DNA of 64,000 nt from contig NZ_APLF01000009.1 of assembly GCF_000355905.1 (NCBI RefSeq), positions 303,297 through 367,296 on the forward strand. Direction: 5' to 3'. Below are positions 46,923 through 56,964 of this stretch, one piece after another. Position 1 is the stretch's first letter; every line of letters begins with the position of its first letter. The position numbers and the translations under genes are program-made. The notes beneath the pieces are model-generated. The model was not told the origin of the DNA, ran no database searches, and saw only the letters and a list, made by a program, of their open reading frames with translations. This stretch comes from Psychroflexus gondwanensis ACAM 44 (lineage in GTDB: Bacteria > Bacteroidota > Bacteroidia > Flavobacteriales > Flavobacteriaceae).

Positions 46923-47711
46923 ATGAAACTGCTCTATTTTTTTTTCCTTCTGAATATTATAACTACTGGTATAAATGCTCAAGAACAAAACCTGAAGCTT
47001 ATAGATAGTGTAGTCTTGCCCGCAGATCGTTTTTGGGGGGTAGATGTTTACGACAGATTTTACTTTTCTGAAAGAAATGTGTTTTATAAAACTGAAAACA
47101 AGCAAAAATTTCAATTTCAAGATTTGCAACTCGGTGATCTCGAAAGTGTAGATTTATTAAATCCTCTAAGCATTCTTTTGTTTTATAAAGAAGCCAATAC
47201 CATTGTCATTTTAGATAATCGATTGAATGAAATAACCCGTATTAATTTCGGCGTTATTTCAGATTTTAAAACGGTCGATTTCGTGGGTGTTTCTAAAGAT
47301 AATTTACTGTGGATTTTCAATGCAGATATACAGCAATTGGAATTGTTCGACTATCGAGATGAACTGACACAAAACACCTCATTACCCATAAACCAAGAGA
47401 TCTTACATTTCAAAAGCAATTACAATTTTTGTTGGCTTCAGCACCCAAACTCATTTACAAAGTTTAACATCACAGGAAGTGTGGTAGATAAATTTAGCTT
47501 AGAAGGAGCAATATCCTTTGCTACATTCAAAAGTCAAGTGATGGTACAAACCCAATCGAGTTTGGAGTTGTTTGAAAAGGACCCAAGTCAAAGAATCTCT
47601 TTTAAAAAACCTAAAATTACGTTCAATCAATTTTATTTCAATGCCCAAAACCTCTATATTTACAGCGATAAAGTACTTTATACATACACATTAACCACCG
47701 TAAATAATTGA
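46923..47711 (+). CDS. Secreted protein, hypothetical (beta-propeller-like)
   Basis: 262 residues from the ATG at 46923, which opens a signal peptide (LLYFFFLLNIITTGINAQ); the longer frame from 46848 would overlap the upstream gene by 59 bases and is rejected. The rest has repeated short beta blocks (VDVYDRFYFSERNVFYKT, NTIVILDNRLNEI, LEGAISFATFKSQVMVQ) that suggest a propeller-like fold. No named family recognised. It ends 4 bases before the deoxynucleoside kinase gene; probable operon. Confidence 0.75.
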   Translation: MKLLYFFFLLNIITTGINAQEQNLKLIDSVVLPADRFWGVDVYDRFYFSERNVFYKTENKQKFQFQDLQLGDLESVDLLNPLSILLFYKEANTIVILDNRLNEITRINFGVISDFKTVDFVGVSKDNLLWIFNADIQQLELFDYRDELTQNTSLPINQEILHFKSNYNFCWLQHPNSFTKFNITGSVVDKFSLEGAISFATFKSQVMVQTQSSLELFEKDPSQRISFKKPKITFNQFYFNAQNLYIYSDKVLYTYTLTTVNN

Positions 47712-47715
47712 TTAT

Positions 47716-48330
47716 ATGCACGTTGCAATCGCTGGAAATATAGGAGCAGGAAAGACAACTCTTACCCAACTAATAGCTAAACATTATAATTGGAAAGCAG
47801 AATACGAAGATGTTATTGAAAATCCGTTTTTGGAGGATTTTTATGAAGACATGAAACGTTGGTCTTTCAACCTTCAAATTTATTTTTTGAACAGTAGGTT
47901 TAGACAAATTCTCGAGATCCGCGAAAGCAATACAGACATCATTCAGGATAGAACTATTTACGAAGATGCTTTTATTTTTGCTCCCAATTTACATGCGATG
48001 GGTTTGATGTCTAATAGAGATTTCAAAAACTATTCATCGCTATTCGACCTTATGGAATCTGTTACAGAAGCTCCAGATTTGCTGATCTACCTTAGAAGTA
48101 GTGTGCCTAATTTGGTAAAGCAAATTCAAAAACGCGGTCGCGACTATGAAAATTCTATTTCTATAGATTACCTTAATAAATTGAACGAGCGCTATGAAGC
48201 TTGGATTCAAAATTATGAAAAAGGTAAACTCTTAGTCATAGATGTTGATGAACTGGACTTTGTTGATAAACCCGAAGACTTAGGTTTGATATTTAATAAA
48301 ATAGACGGTGAAATTCACGGCCTATTTTAA
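47716..48330 (+). CDS. Deoxynucleoside kinase
   Basis: 204 residues of the dNK/dGK-dCK family that phosphorylates deoxynucleosides for salvage. P-loop GNIGAGKTTL (about 7-16), then the substrate glutamate in YEDVIENPFL, the DRTIYEDAFIF (ERS-like) motif, and the lid arginines in KQIQKRGRDYE. Intact. It overlaps the convergent MazG-like gene by 4 bases. Third gene of a forward run from 46556. Confidence 0.92.
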   Translation: MHVAIAGNIGAGKTTLTQLIAKHYNWKAEYEDVIENPFLEDFYEDMKRWSFNLQIYFLNSRFRQILEIRESNTDIIQDRTIYEDAFIFAPNLHAMGLMSNRDFKNYSSLFDLMESVTEAPDLLIYLRSSVPNLVKQIQKRGRDYENSISIDYLNKLNERYEAWIQNYEKGKLLVIDVDELDFVDKPEDLGLIFNKIDGEIHGLF

Positions 48331-48713
48331 CGGATTAGGATATCCTTGAGTTCAGGCTTAAAATAATGGGGTCCTTTTAAAACTTTACCATCTTCTCTGT
48401 AAATCGGTTTTCCGTTTTTATCTAGCTTGCTCATGTTGCTTCGATGGATTTCCTCGAAGACTTCCTCTATTTTATGTTGCATGCCATGGGAAATGATGGT
48501 ACCGCACAGGATGTAAAGCATATCTCCCAACGCATCTGCAACTTCTACAAGATCACCTTGAGATGCTGCTTCTAGATATTCTTCATTTTCTTCTCGCATC
48601 AACTTGTAGCGCAGCATGTTTTTATCCAGTCCTAGATCTGCTTTTTGAACTTCTGAAACATCGAGTCCAAAAGCTTTATGAAATATTTTTACATGTTCTA
48701 ATGTCTTTTTCAT
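48327..48713 (-). CDS. MazG-like nucleoside triphosphate pyrophosphohydrolase
   Basis: 128 residues of the all-alpha NTP pyrophosphatase superfamily. The metal-binding glutamates and aspartates are in REENEEYLEAA and EVADALGDMLYILCG (E-x2-E ... E-x2-D). The C-terminal block GKPIYREDGKVLKGPHYFKP is typical of the phosphoribosyl-ATP-pyrophosphohydrolase-like subgroup, which hydrolyses non-canonical or deoxy NTPs. Cytoplasmic. It is convergent with the deoxynucleoside kinase gene. Confidence 0.88.
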   Translation of the reverse strand: MKKTLEHVKIFHKAFGLDVSEVQKADLGLDKNMLRYKLMREENEEYLEAASQGDLVEVADALGDMLYILCGTIISHGMQHKIEEVFEEIHRSNMSKLDKNGKPIYREDGKVLKGPHYFKPELKDILIR

Positions 48714-48749
48714 AAGATTTAAAAGTATTTTTGTGAAAAATATGAAATT

Positions 48750-48980
48750 ATGTTTACTCCTGGGCGTATTGCCTTTATCATTTTCTTTGTTGTAGTTTTT
48801 GTCGCCATTCTTATTTATTCATACATCAAAGATAAAGGGCTCCATAATAAGTACTATAAAGGAAGTTTGTTTGTACTCTTGGGTTTTTTTACATTTATCA
48901 TTTCACTTGTCCTTTTAAGATTTTATTGGAGAGAGGAATCTATCTTAGACCTCATTAAAAAAATTACGGGAGGTTCTTAG
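48750..48980 (+). CDS. Small two-helix membrane protein, hypothetical
   Basis: 76 residues with two membrane helices, about 7-26 (IAFIIFFVVVFVAILIYSY) and 40-60, separated by a basic loop (KDKGLHNKYYKG), with a short amphipathic end. Similar small proteins are common in flavobacteria; no function known. It lies 50 bases upstream of the histidine kinase gene. Confidence 0.7.
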   Translation: MFTPGRIAFIIFFVVVFVAILIYSYIKDKGLHNKYYKGSLFVLLGFFTFIISLVLLRFYWREESILDLIKKITGGS

Positions 48981-49030
48981 GTTTCTTAAATATTATTTTA
49001 CCTTTAGGTTAAATTGGAGAAAAAATATCT

Positions 49031-50881
49031 ATGTTTTTTACCAAAACCCTAGGGGTTTTTATTTTAAGTCTACTAAGTTTTAGTTCTATCGCTCAAACAC
49101 CAGAAATCGATAGCCTTTTTGAACACAATAAATTTGAAACATTAGAGGATTTGTTGTTCCAGTCTGAGGCCTTAGACTCGACTAACTTTAAGCTAGCGAA
49201 GACACGCTATCACAACACTTTCAAACAACTAGAAGAATCATTTAAGGTTCTTTATAGTATAGATACCACACTGCTAGATCCTAAGCAAAAGGCTTACTAT
49301 TTCTATAATCTTGCCGAGTCTTTTGATATGAATAGCAATTTCGATCTTGCTGCGCTCAACTATACCAAGGCACAAATCTATTTTAAAGAGATAGGAGACT
49401 TAGTGAGATACAATCGCATCAATTTAGACCTTTTTTATACCGTAGCCAACGAGGATATTTACCAAAAACCAGTAGATTATCTTGATGATTTTCAGCAAAT
49501 GGCAATCGAACTTAATGATCCCATGCAAATGGTAGATCTAGAAATTGAGTTAGCTTATATGAGTTTGGAAAGCCAAGATTCTACTACAGGTTTTCTCGAC
49601 CATATTTATAAGGCCTACCGCTATTTGGAAAAAGACCCCAATATTTACAAGCTTGGAAATGTTCACACTTATCATGCTATGTACTATACGGATGTTGTCA
49701 TCCAAAAAGATTCCGCAGAATTTTATTATAATAAAGGAATTGATATTTATCAACAACTCGGTTTACCTCATAAAGCAGCCCTAGGTTATTTTAGTATGGG
49801 AGATCTAAATAGTTTTACAGGAGATTATGAGGAAGCGGTGTATTGGACCAAAAAGGCTAATAATTTAAGGAATTTTAATTACGATTTTGAGTTAACTGCC
49901 TACATCAATCAAAAGCTTGCTAAAGATTATAAAGCCCTAAACCAACTCGACTCAGCCTACAAATATTTAAACGAAACTTTACTTTATCGAGACAGTATAG
50001 ACATTACACAACAAAATATCACGCTAACCCGATTTGAGGCGGAAAAAAAAGAGAGACAGAATTTAGTTTTAGAAAAGAAAAATGAAAGGAGTGAGTCCAT
50101 TATTTACGGTTCAATAGGAGCCTTTGCCCTTCTTATATTTCTATCCATTGCGACTTATCAAAATGCAAAAAAGAAACAACTACTCATCCAGAAAAACAAG
50201 GCTCTCGAAATCAGTAAAATTGAAGAAGAGTTAAAAGAACAAGAAATTAAGGCTATAGATGCTTTAGTGGTAGGACAAGAGAAAGAGCGTGCTAGACTTG
50301 CAAGCGATTTACACGATAACATCGGGTCTAATTTTACAGCAATCAAGTCTTATTTCGATCATTTGTATAGGGAGTTAAAAGCAAAAGACTCCAAGCCCTT
50401 AGGTTTTGATAGAGCTTACGATCTATTGGAGCAAACCTATCAAGACATTAGATCACTAGCTCACCTTAAGCATAGCGGCCTTATGGCTGAAAATGAACTC
50501 ATCCCTGCTTTGAGTACTTTAAGCAAAAATATCAGTTCCTTTAGTAAGATTGAAGTGGATTTCTTTCATTTTATCCCTACCGGAGATCGGCTGGATGATA
50601 AATTAGAACTAAATGTGTTTAGAATTATTCAAGAGACCATGGCCAACGTGGTTAAACATTCTCAAGCCACTACAGCCTCTATCTCACTCACTAAATCTGA
50701 TGATCTCTTAAATATTATTATAGAGGACAATGGCGTTGGTTTCAACAAAAATAAAATTGAAGAAAAAGAGTCTTTTGGCTTACAAAGCATAAAACAGCGA
50801 GTTACCTATCTAAAAGGAGAATTTACTATAGATTCTGCAGAAGGTAACGGGACTACATTAATAATAGATATTCCACTATGA
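49031..50881 (+). CDS. TPR-containing sensor histidine kinase (HisKA_3/NarL type)
   Basis: 616 residues. Signal peptide about 1-21, a periplasmic helical TPR-rich sensor (about 30-340), one membrane helix (about 357-376), a coiled linker, then the HisKA_3 dimerisation domain with the phospho-acceptor His 428 in LASDLHDNIGSNF and the HATPase domain (about 525-615) with ETMANVVKHS and IIEDNGVGFNKN. The gene overlaps its response regulator by 4 bases (ATGA). Signal unknown. Confidence 0.93.
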   Translation: MFFTKTLGVFILSLLSFSSIAQTPEIDSLFEHNKFETLEDLLFQSEALDSTNFKLAKTRYHNTFKQLEESFKVLYSIDTTLLDPKQKAYYFYNLAESFDMNSNFDLAALNYTKAQIYFKEIGDLVRYNRINLDLFYTVANEDIYQKPVDYLDDFQQMAIELNDPMQMVDLEIELAYMSLESQDSTTGFLDHIYKAYRYLEKDPNIYKLGNVHTYHAMYYTDVVIQKDSAEFYYNKGIDIYQQLGLPHKAALGYFSMGDLNSFTGDYEEAVYWTKKANNLRNFNYDFELTAYINQKLAKDYKALNQLDSAYKYLNETLLYRDSIDITQQNITLTRFEAEKKERQNLVLEKKNERSESIIYGSIGAFALLIFLSIATYQNAKKKQLLIQKNKALEISKIEEELKEQEIKAIDALVVGQEKERARLASDLHDNIGSNFTAIKSYFDHLYRELKAKDSKPLGFDRAYDLLEQTYQDIRSLAHLKHSGLMAENELIPALSTLSKNISSFSKIEVDFFHFIPTGDRLDDKLELNVFRIIQETMANVVKHSQATTASISLTKSDDLLNIIIEDNGVGFNKNKIEEKESFGLQSIKQRVTYLKGEFTIDSAEGNGTTLIIDIPL

Positions 50882-51507
50882 TAAGAGTAGCAATTGCAGA
50901 TGATCACCAAACTCTCATTGACGGTATAAGTCTTCGGTTTGATGAAAATGAATCCATAGATCTTGTATTTTCTGCCAATGATGGTAAGGATTTCTTAAAA
51001 CAGCTTAAAATCTCTCCTGTAGATGTTGTGATTACAGATCTTAAAATGCCAAAGATGGACGGTGTTTCCTTAGCTAGGGAGATTAAGCGAGATTTCAAAA
51101 ATGTAAAAGTTATAGTTCTTTCTATGTTCGATCAACCCGATGTGATTAATAAAATGGTAGATGTAGACGTGGACGGCTATATCTTAAAGACATCTGCGCT
51201 AGATGAGTTGGTGACTGCTATTGAAGAGATAAATAAGGGAGAAAAATATTTCGATAAGCATCTTCATGGGCTTACAAGCTTATTTGAGGTTAATTCCACA
51301 TCTTCAAAAACAAAACTATCGAATACAGAAAAAGACATACTAAACCTCATTGCTGAAGGCAAATCATCTCAAGAAATAGCTGATGAAAGAGCTTGTGCTG
51401 TTTCCACCATCCACACCCACCGAAGAAATATGGCTCATAAATTAGATCTATATGGTAAAGGAGAGTTGTTGCGGTATGCTATGGATAAAAAGTATAATTT
51501 TGAATAA
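50878..51507 (+). CDS. Response regulator transcription factor, NarL/FixJ family
   Basis: 209 residues: receiver domain (about 1-120) with acidic pair DD (8-9), phospho-acceptor Asp 54 in VITDLKMPKMDG and Lys 104 in YILKTSA, then a LuxR-type helix-turn-helix (about 145-205, LSNTEKDILNLIAEGKSSQEIA). Cognate partner of the upstream kinase, co-transcribed and translationally coupled. Targets unknown. The 2-hydroxyacid dehydrogenase gene follows after 11 bases. Confidence 0.93.
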   Translation: MIRVAIADDHQTLIDGISLRFDENESIDLVFSANDGKDFLKQLKISPVDVVITDLKMPKMDGVSLAREIKRDFKNVKVIVLSMFDQPDVINKMVDVDVDGYILKTSALDELVTAIEEINKGEKYFDKHLHGLTSLFEVNSTSSKTKLSNTEKDILNLIAEGKSSQEIADERACAVSTIHTHRRNMAHKLDLYGKGELLRYAMDKKYNFE

Positions 51508-51518
51508 AATCAATAAGC

Positions 51519-52445
51519 ATGTCTATATTAATTGTAAGTACAAATAGAGATCCCCAAAAATGGAAAGATACACTGATGTCTAAAAATGAATCTTTAGATA
51601 TCCAGATTTATCCAGATATTGACCGACCAGAAGATATTGAATTTGCCATTTCCTGGAAACATCCAGAAGGTCTTTATAAAGATTTTCCAAACCTTAAAGT
51701 CATAGCTTCTATGGGAGCAGGTGTAAATCATATTTTAAAAGATAAAGATTTGCCTAAGCAGGTAAGGGTAACAAGAATTGTCGATGAGCAGTTAACAGAA
51801 GACATGAGCCAATTCGTCCTATTAAATTGTTTGGCGGTCTCTAGAAACTTTTTCACACATCTCCAAGATCAACCTGCTAAACTTTGGAATACTAAGCCTT
51901 ATCAAACTCCAAAAAATACTTCAGTTGGTATTATGGGTTATGGTGTTCTTGGACAAGAAGCTGGTAAAGTTTTAAAAAAAAATGGGTTTGAGGTTATAGG
52001 CTATGCCAACTCTTCAAAAACAGTTGATGGCATCCGAGTTTATGGAGAAAAAGAACAGGATGAATTTTTGAATAAAACTCAGATTCTGGTTTGCTTATTG
52101 CCAGTAACCGAACTCACCACAGGAATTCTGAATCTTGACCTCTTCAGAAAACTAAAAAATAAAGCCTATTTAATTAATGTGGCTAGAGGAGAGCACCTTA
52201 ATGAAGATGACTTATTAAAAGCCATTGATCAGGACATTATAAGTGGAGCAAGCCTAGATGTTTTTCGAGAAGAACCTCTTCCTCGTTCTCATCCATTTTG
52301 GGAACATCCTCAAATCCAAATTACACCACATATTGCGAGTATGACAGATCCAGAGTCAGTTGCCAATCAATTGCTAGACAATTATGAGAGGATGAAAAAT
52401 GGAAAAGCCTTACTGAATGAAGTGAATACTGCAAAAGGATATTAA
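51519..52445 (+). CDS. Glyoxylate/hydroxypyruvate reductase A (D-2-hydroxyacid dehydrogenase)
   Basis: 308 residues. The NAD(P) site is VGIMGYGVLGQEAGKVL, followed by the catalytic arginine in INVARGEHLNEDDLL, the glutamate in SLDVFREEPLP and the histidine in ITPHIASMTD; the triad is complete. Length and pattern match the GhrA group. Reduces glyoxylate or hydroxypyruvate. Possibly co-transcribed with the two-component genes because of the 11-base gap. Confidence 0.9.
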   Translation: MSILIVSTNRDPQKWKDTLMSKNESLDIQIYPDIDRPEDIEFAISWKHPEGLYKDFPNLKVIASMGAGVNHILKDKDLPKQVRVTRIVDEQLTEDMSQFVLLNCLAVSRNFFTHLQDQPAKLWNTKPYQTPKNTSVGIMGYGVLGQEAGKVLKKNGFEVIGYANSSKTVDGIRVYGEKEQDEFLNKTQILVCLLPVTELTTGILNLDLFRKLKNKAYLINVARGEHLNEDDLLKAIDQDIISGASLDVFREEPLPRSHPFWEHPQIQITPHIASMTDPESVANQLLDNYERMKNGKALLNEVNTAKGY

Positions 52446-52448
52446 AAG

Positions 52449-52835
52449 TTAATGTGCAGCTAAGTTTTTAGTGATTATAAAACCTAAAAATACAGCTAAG
52501 ACTCCCAATACAAGGCTTCCTAGAGCATAAAGTAAAAACTCAAAGTAAAGATTGCTTTTTAATAAATTTAGATTTTCTGAAGAGAAAGTGGAGAAGGTTG
52601 TAAATCCGCCACAAAAACCCACTGCTAGTAAAAGCTGTAAATTCGAGTACAGAGCTTCAGATTTCATTAACCAGCCCAATAAAAACCCAATTAAAAGACT
52701 TCCTAAAATATTTACGGTTAATGTGCTAAATAAGTCAAACTTGAAGTCTACTTGCGTTTTAAAAAATAGCATTACCAAATATCGGCAGACACTTCCTAAT
52801 CCACCCCCAAGAAATACTAGCAATACAGACTTCAT
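52449..52835 (-). CDS. crcB: Fluoride efflux transporter CrcB
   Basis: 128 residues, four membrane helices. Fluc/CrcB signature seen as GGGLGSVCRYL, the VNILGSLLIGFLLG region and GFCGGFTTFSTFSSE, which includes the pore phenylalanines. Forms a dimeric fluoride channel in the inner membrane. It follows the gene at 52838 by 2 bases, so it is translated from the same message. No fluoride riboswitch visible upstream, where coding sequence of the previous gene lies. Confidence 0.94.
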   Translation of the reverse strand: MKSVLLVFLGGGLGSVCRYLVMLFFKTQVDFKFDLFSTLTVNILGSLLIGFLLGWLMKSEALYSNLQLLLAVGFCGGFTTFSTFSSENLNLLKSNLYFEFLLYALGSLVLGVLAVFLGFIITKNLAAH

Positions 52836-52837
52836 AT

Positions 52838-53872
52838 TTATTCAATTATGGGGATATAATAATGGGTAATCCACTTGGAAGGATTAACAGTAGAGTTTGA
52901 ATTGATTTCAAATTCTAGAAAGGGTTTTAGCTGCCTATCGATTTTTAGTGATCTATTTGCAATTATGGTATTGCTATACTCAATAAACTCCTTCATATTG
53001 ATATAATCCCCTGTAAGCGTGGTTTTAAAATAAGCTCCTTGACTAACGGATTTAGACAAAATCTCATAAGTGTTAGGAATAGCAATATTGTCTTGTGAAC
53101 CTATTCCTGGAGAAAATATGAGATTATCCGTATTTTCATATAAATTCTCAAATAAAATAAGTCTTCCCTTATAGATTTCAAACTTTTGCTCCATCATAAA
53201 GTCTTCTATACTTTTGAAAATGGGCTCAGATTTTTCTAGGATTTTATTAAAGTTAAGTCTAGCTGCAGAGGTAGCGTGAAGCAAGTAAAATCGACCTGTT
53301 TCAACTTTACCCACAGCAGTCATATCGTAGACTGAAATTTCTTTCTGAATAAAACTTTCAAGGCTGTTTAAGCTATTTTCGATAGAGGTTTTAGCGATGT
53401 CTAGATGTGAAATTCCAGTAAATACGTATTCAGCTTTTTGCCAAAAGCTAGCATCCGATTTTAGATGAAGTATAAGATTTGAGTTCTTTTCTAAAGTTTC
53501 GAATTTCCAAGTTAAATCAATTTCAGAAAGGCTTAACCACGTTTTTAAAGTGAGCTGCTGTACAAGTGAATCCGAAACTTTAGATTTATTTTGAAGATTG
53601 ATACTTTCAAATTTTGAATTCTGCCAAGAAAGTGTTGAATTTTCAAAATCATCGGAGTTGCTTAGTCTAGGATTTATAGCCTCATCTTTACCTATAGAAA
53701 ACCAGTTGTGATAGGTAGAAAAATCTTTAATCTTCAACTCGAAGAGTTTTGCGTTGATGGGGGTTTCAAAATTTATCGTTTCTTGATTATTTACACTTAC
53801 CGTTGCAATATAAAGGGAGCCTACAACAAAAAGTAAAACAAGAAGAAAGAAGATATATTTAAAAAATTTCAT
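52838..53872 (-). CDS. Membrane-anchored protein, hypothetical
   Basis: 344 residues with one N-terminal hydrophobic anchor (about 4-28, YIFFLLVLLFVVGSLYIATV) and a large periplasmic body of mixed alpha/beta character. The layout resembles SRPBCC/polyketide-cyclase-like transcription-activator proteins of flavobacteria (for example SLSEIDLTWKFETLEKNS and the GRFYLLHATSAARL region), but I see no decisive motif. Followed directly by crcB. Confidence 0.65.
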   Translation of the reverse strand: MKFFKYIFFLLVLLFVVGSLYIATVSVNNQETINFETPINAKLFELKIKDFSTYHNWFSIGKDEAINPRLSNSDDFENSTLSWQNSKFESINLQNKSKVSDSLVQQLTLKTWLSLSEIDLTWKFETLEKNSNLILHLKSDASFWQKAEYVFTGISHLDIAKTSIENSLNSLESFIQKEISVYDMTAVGKVETGRFYLLHATSAARLNFNKILEKSEPIFKSIEDFMMEQKFEIYKGRLILFENLYENTDNLIFSPGIGSQDNIAIPNTYEILSKSVSQGAYFKTTLTGDYINMKEFIEYSNTIIANRSLKIDRQLKPFLEFEINSNSTVNPSKWITHYYIPIIE

Positions 53873-53925
53873 TTGGTTGTGGTTATATAAACGAATATAC
53901 TTAAAATCGTGCTATGTTTTAAGAT

Positions 53926-55161
53926 TTAGCGACCTGCCGTGAGTTCTGCAATTTTGACAATGACTTCACTAGCTTTCACCATACTTTCTAACGGAACATA
54001 CTCGAATTTTCCATGAAAATTATGCCCTCCAGCAAATATGTTAGGACAAGGTAGGCCTTTGTAACTAAGTTGAGCACCGTCAGTCCCTCCTCTTATGGGT
54101 TTTAGGATGGGGGTGATGTGAAGCTCTTTCATGGCTTGCTCGGCAATATCTACAATGTATTTGATAGGCTCTACTTTTTCTTTCATGTTGTAATATTGAT
54201 CATGAATTTCTAACTCCACCACCTCTTGACCGTGGGTTTTATTCATTTTGGCAACAATGCCTTCAAAAAGTTCTTTTCTAGCTTCAAATTTTGCTTTGTC
54301 GTGATCTCTTATAATATAGTTTAATTCACTGAGCTCTATGTTACCATTCATTTTGGAGAGGTGAAAAAACCCTTCGTAACCTTCAGTTTGTTCTGGGACT
54401 TCCTCTTTTGGTAAGACATCAATAAATTTTTGAGCGAGGTACATCGAATTTACCATTTTTCCTTTAGCGTAGCCTGGGTGAACACTTGTTCCTTTAAATT
54501 TTAGGGTAGCAGACGCAGCATTGAAGTTTTCGTATTCCAATTCGCCAATTTGACTTCCGTCCATGGTGTAAGCGTAGGCTGCACCAAATTTTTCAACATC
54601 AAAATGGTGGGCACCTCTTCCTATTTCTTCATCTGGGGTAAAACCGACCCTTATCTTTCCATGTTTTATTTCGGGATGGTCTACAAGGTATTCCATCGCC
54701 ATAATAATTTCAGTAATTCCTGCTTTATCGTCGGCGCTTAAAAGAGTAGTGCCATCAGTAGTGATGAGGGTCTGACCCTCGTAGAGTTTAAGATCCTCAA
54801 AATAATCTGGGGACAAGATGATATTTTTTTCGGCATTGAGCAGTATATCTCCACCATCATAATTTTCATGAATTTGAGGCTTAATGTTAGAAGCCTTGAA
54901 ATCTGGTGAGGTATCAAAATGCGACACAAAACCTATCGTTGGAACCTCATGGTCTACGTTTGAAGGTAGTGTTGCCATAATATAGGCCTTATCATCTATA
55001 GAAACATCCTGTAAACCGATACGTTCTAGCTCCTCTTTTAAGAGATGAGCAATAGTCCACTGTTTTTCTGTACTAGGTGTACTTTCACTATTTGGATTGC
55101 TTTGCGAATCTATTTTGACATAGGTAAGGAATCGATTTAAAAGCGTCTTAGAATCTATCAT
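53926..55161 (-). CDS. pepT: Peptidase T (tripeptidase)
   Basis: 411 residues, an M20 di-zinc aminopeptidase that releases the N-terminal residue of tripeptides. Zinc ligands in [38 protein letters not shown] and [10 protein letters not shown]; the dimerisation lid occupies about 210-320. All motifs are present. Cytoplasmic. Divergent from pyrD. Confidence 0.95.
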   Translation of the reverse strand: MIDSKTLLNRFLTYVKIDSQSNPNSESTPSTEKQWTIAHLLKEELERIGLQDVSIDDKAYIMATLPSNVDHEVPTIGFVSHFDTSPDFKASNIKPQIHENYDGGDILLNAEKNIILSPDYFEDLKLYEGQTLITTDGTTLLSADDKAGITEIIMAMEYLVDHPEIKHGKIRVGFTPDEEIGRGAHHFDVEKFGAAYAYTMDGSQIGELEYENFNAASATLKFKGTSVHPGYAKGKMVNSMYLAQKFIDVLPKEEVPEQTEGYEGFFHLSKMNGNIELSELNYIIRDHDKAKFEARKELFEGIVAKMNKTHGQEVVELEIHDQYYNMKEKVEPIKYIVDIAEQAMKELHITPILKPIRGGTDGAQLSYKGLPCPNIFAGGHNFHGKFEYVPLESMVKASEVIVKIAELTAGR

Positions 55162-55242
55162 CTTTTGTTCTTATTTTGCTCAAAAATAAGAATTTGTATT
55201 CATTAACCTCCAATAAAAAGTCGCTCTTCCTAAGATTTACTT

Positions 55243-55250
55243 TATTTTTG
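55243..55250 (+). promoter_or_regulatory. Promoter -7 element of pyrD (TATTTTTG)
   Basis: A perfect TAnnTTTG match 19 bases upstream of the pyrD ATG. Confidence 0.5.
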
Positions 55251-55269
55251 TGCTCAAATTAAAGTAAAA

Positions 55270-56295
55270 ATGTACAAACAAATTTTAAGGCCAATTTTAT
55301 TCCAGTTTGATCCTGAAGCTGTACATCATTTTAGTTTTAACGCTTTAAAGCTCGCTCATAAAATTCCTGGGTTTTCTTCAATTTTAAAAAAGAGTTTTGT
55401 TCTTGAAGATAAAAGATTGGAACGTGAGGTTTTTGGTCTTAAGTTCAAAAACCCCGTTGGTCTAGCTGCAGGGTTTGATAAAAACGCAGAACTTTATCAA
55501 GAGTTATCAAACCTCGGCTTTGGTTTTATTGAAATAGGAACAGTTACTCCTAAAGCACAACCTGGGAATCCAAAAAAGAGGTCATTTAGATTAAAGCAAG
55601 ACTCCGCGATTATAAACAGATTTGGGTTTAATAATGAAGGGGTAGAGGAGGCTGTAAAGCGACTGAAACAAAATCGAGATATCCTTATAGGCGGGAATAT
55701 TGGTAAAAACAAAGCGACCCCTAATGAAGAAGCTATCAATGACTACGATATTAGTTATGAAGCACTGTTTGATTATGTGGATTACTTTGTGGTGAATGTG
55801 AGTTCGCCGAATACTCCCAACTTGAGGGCTTTGCAAGATAAGGAGCCTTTACAAAAGCTTCTGAATCACCTCCAAGCCAAGAACGAGAAAAAGCCAAAGC
55901 CAAAACCTATTTTGCTAAAAATAGCGCCAGACCTTACCGAAGAACAATTGATGGATATTATCGACATTGTTATAACGAGTAAAATAGCAGGGGTGATTGC
56001 GACCAATACTACTATTTCTAGAGAAGGATTGTCTTCAACTCATAAAGAGGAAGCAGGAGGTCTAAGTGGGAAACCACTTACCAAGTCTTCTACAGAGGTG
56101 ATTCGCTTTTTATCGACCAAAAGCCATAAAGCTTTTCCAATTATTGGGGTGGGTGGAATTATGACTCCACAAGATGCTTTGGAAAAACTGGATGCTGGGG
56201 CAAGTCTGGTACAATTGTATACCGGTTTTGTTTACGAAGGGCCAAGTCTTATCAAAGCCATCAATCAAGCTATTCTAGATCGTAATCCCAAGTAA
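55270..56295 (+). CDS. pyrD: Dihydroorotate dehydrogenase (quinone)
   Basis: 341 residues, class 2, membrane associated. The N-terminal helical extension (about 1-50) that binds quinone is present; then [37 protein letters not shown], the catalytic serine region [14 protein letters not shown], and [17 protein letters not shown]. Pyrimidine synthesis. Followed after 3 bases by a LysE-type gene. Confidence 0.96.
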   Translation: MYKQILRPILFQFDPEAVHHFSFNALKLAHKIPGFSSILKKSFVLEDKRLEREVFGLKFKNPVGLAAGFDKNAELYQELSNLGFGFIEIGTVTPKAQPGNPKKRSFRLKQDSAIINRFGFNNEGVEEAVKRLKQNRDILIGGNIGKNKATPNEEAINDYDISYEALFDYVDYFVVNVSSPNTPNLRALQDKEPLQKLLNHLQAKNEKKPKPKPILLKIAPDLTEEQLMDIIDIVITSKIAGVIATNTTISREGLSSTHKEEAGGLSGKPLTKSSTEVIRFLSTKSHKAFPIIGVGGIMTPQDALEKLDAGASLVQLYTGFVYEGPSLIKAINQAILDRNPK

Positions 56296-56298
56296 GAT

Positions 56299-56919
56299 AT
56301 GCTTGAGCAGATTCTTCCATTCCTTATCGCTTCTATTTTTTTAACACTATCACCGGGGCCCGACATTATTTATGTTCTTTCTCAAAGCCTGGTTGGAGGC
56401 TACCGGCGAGGACTTATGATCGCCGCTGGATTGGTAACTGGTATAATTGTTCATACCTCTTTGGTCGCTTTTGGAGTGTCTCTGGTTATCAAAAATTCGG
56501 AGACCTTGTTCTGGGGTATAAAAATCGCAGGAGCCTTATATTTGCTTTATTTAGCTTACAAAGTATATAGCTCTTCCCGAGGTGAAGGATTTTCCTCAAG
56601 TGAGGAAACCAAAATTAGCAAATCTAGTTTTAGCTATTATAAAACAGGTTTGGTGATGAATATGCTCAATCCTAAAGTAACTATCTTTTTTTTAGCCTTT
56701 TTTCCTGGGTTTTTGTGGGATACCAACTCCAATTTAGTTCTTCAATTTTACATTTTAGGAGGCTTATTTATGCTTCAGGCTTTTATTATTTTTGGTATAG
56801 TTTCAGTTTTAGCAGGAAAAGTTTCAACGGTGATGTTTCAGAAGTCAAGTCATTTTACATTTTTAAAATGGTTTCAAATTCTAACTTTTATAGCCATAGC
56901 TATTCTGATTTTACTTTAA
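56299..56919 (+). CDS. LysE family translocator
   Basis: 206 residues and about six membrane helices. The LysE/RhtB signature is at the start (LTLSPGPDIIYVLSQSL) with the following GYRRGLMIAAGLVTGI; FLNMLNPK-type motif seen as NMLNPKVTIFFLAFFPGF. Exports amino acids or similar compounds; substrate unknown. Co-transcribed with pyrD. Confidence 0.9.
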   Translation: MLEQILPFLIASIFLTLSPGPDIIYVLSQSLVGGYRRGLMIAAGLVTGIIVHTSLVAFGVSLVIKNSETLFWGIKIAGALYLLYLAYKVYSSSRGEGFSSSEETKISKSSFSYYKTGLVMNMLNPKVTIFFLAFFPGFLWDTNSNLVLQFYILGGLFMLQAFIIFGIVSVLAGKVSTVMFQKSSHFTFLKWFQILTFIAIAILILL

Positions 56920-56952
56920 GCTCATTTCATTTCTCTAAAAACCTTAAAACTG

Positions 56953-56960
56953 TATATTTG
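56953..56960 (+). promoter_or_regulatory. Promoter -7 element of the HMG-CoA lyase gene (TATATTTG)
   Basis: A perfect TAnnTTTG match whose last G is 4 bases before the ATG at 56965; probable leaderless mRNA. Confidence 0.5.
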
Positions 56961-56964
56961 GCCT

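Noticed and set aside
52449..52900. Fluoride riboswitch upstream of crcB
   Set aside because: The upstream DNA is coding sequence of the preceding gene, with only a 2-base gap, and no aptamer-like pairing was seen.
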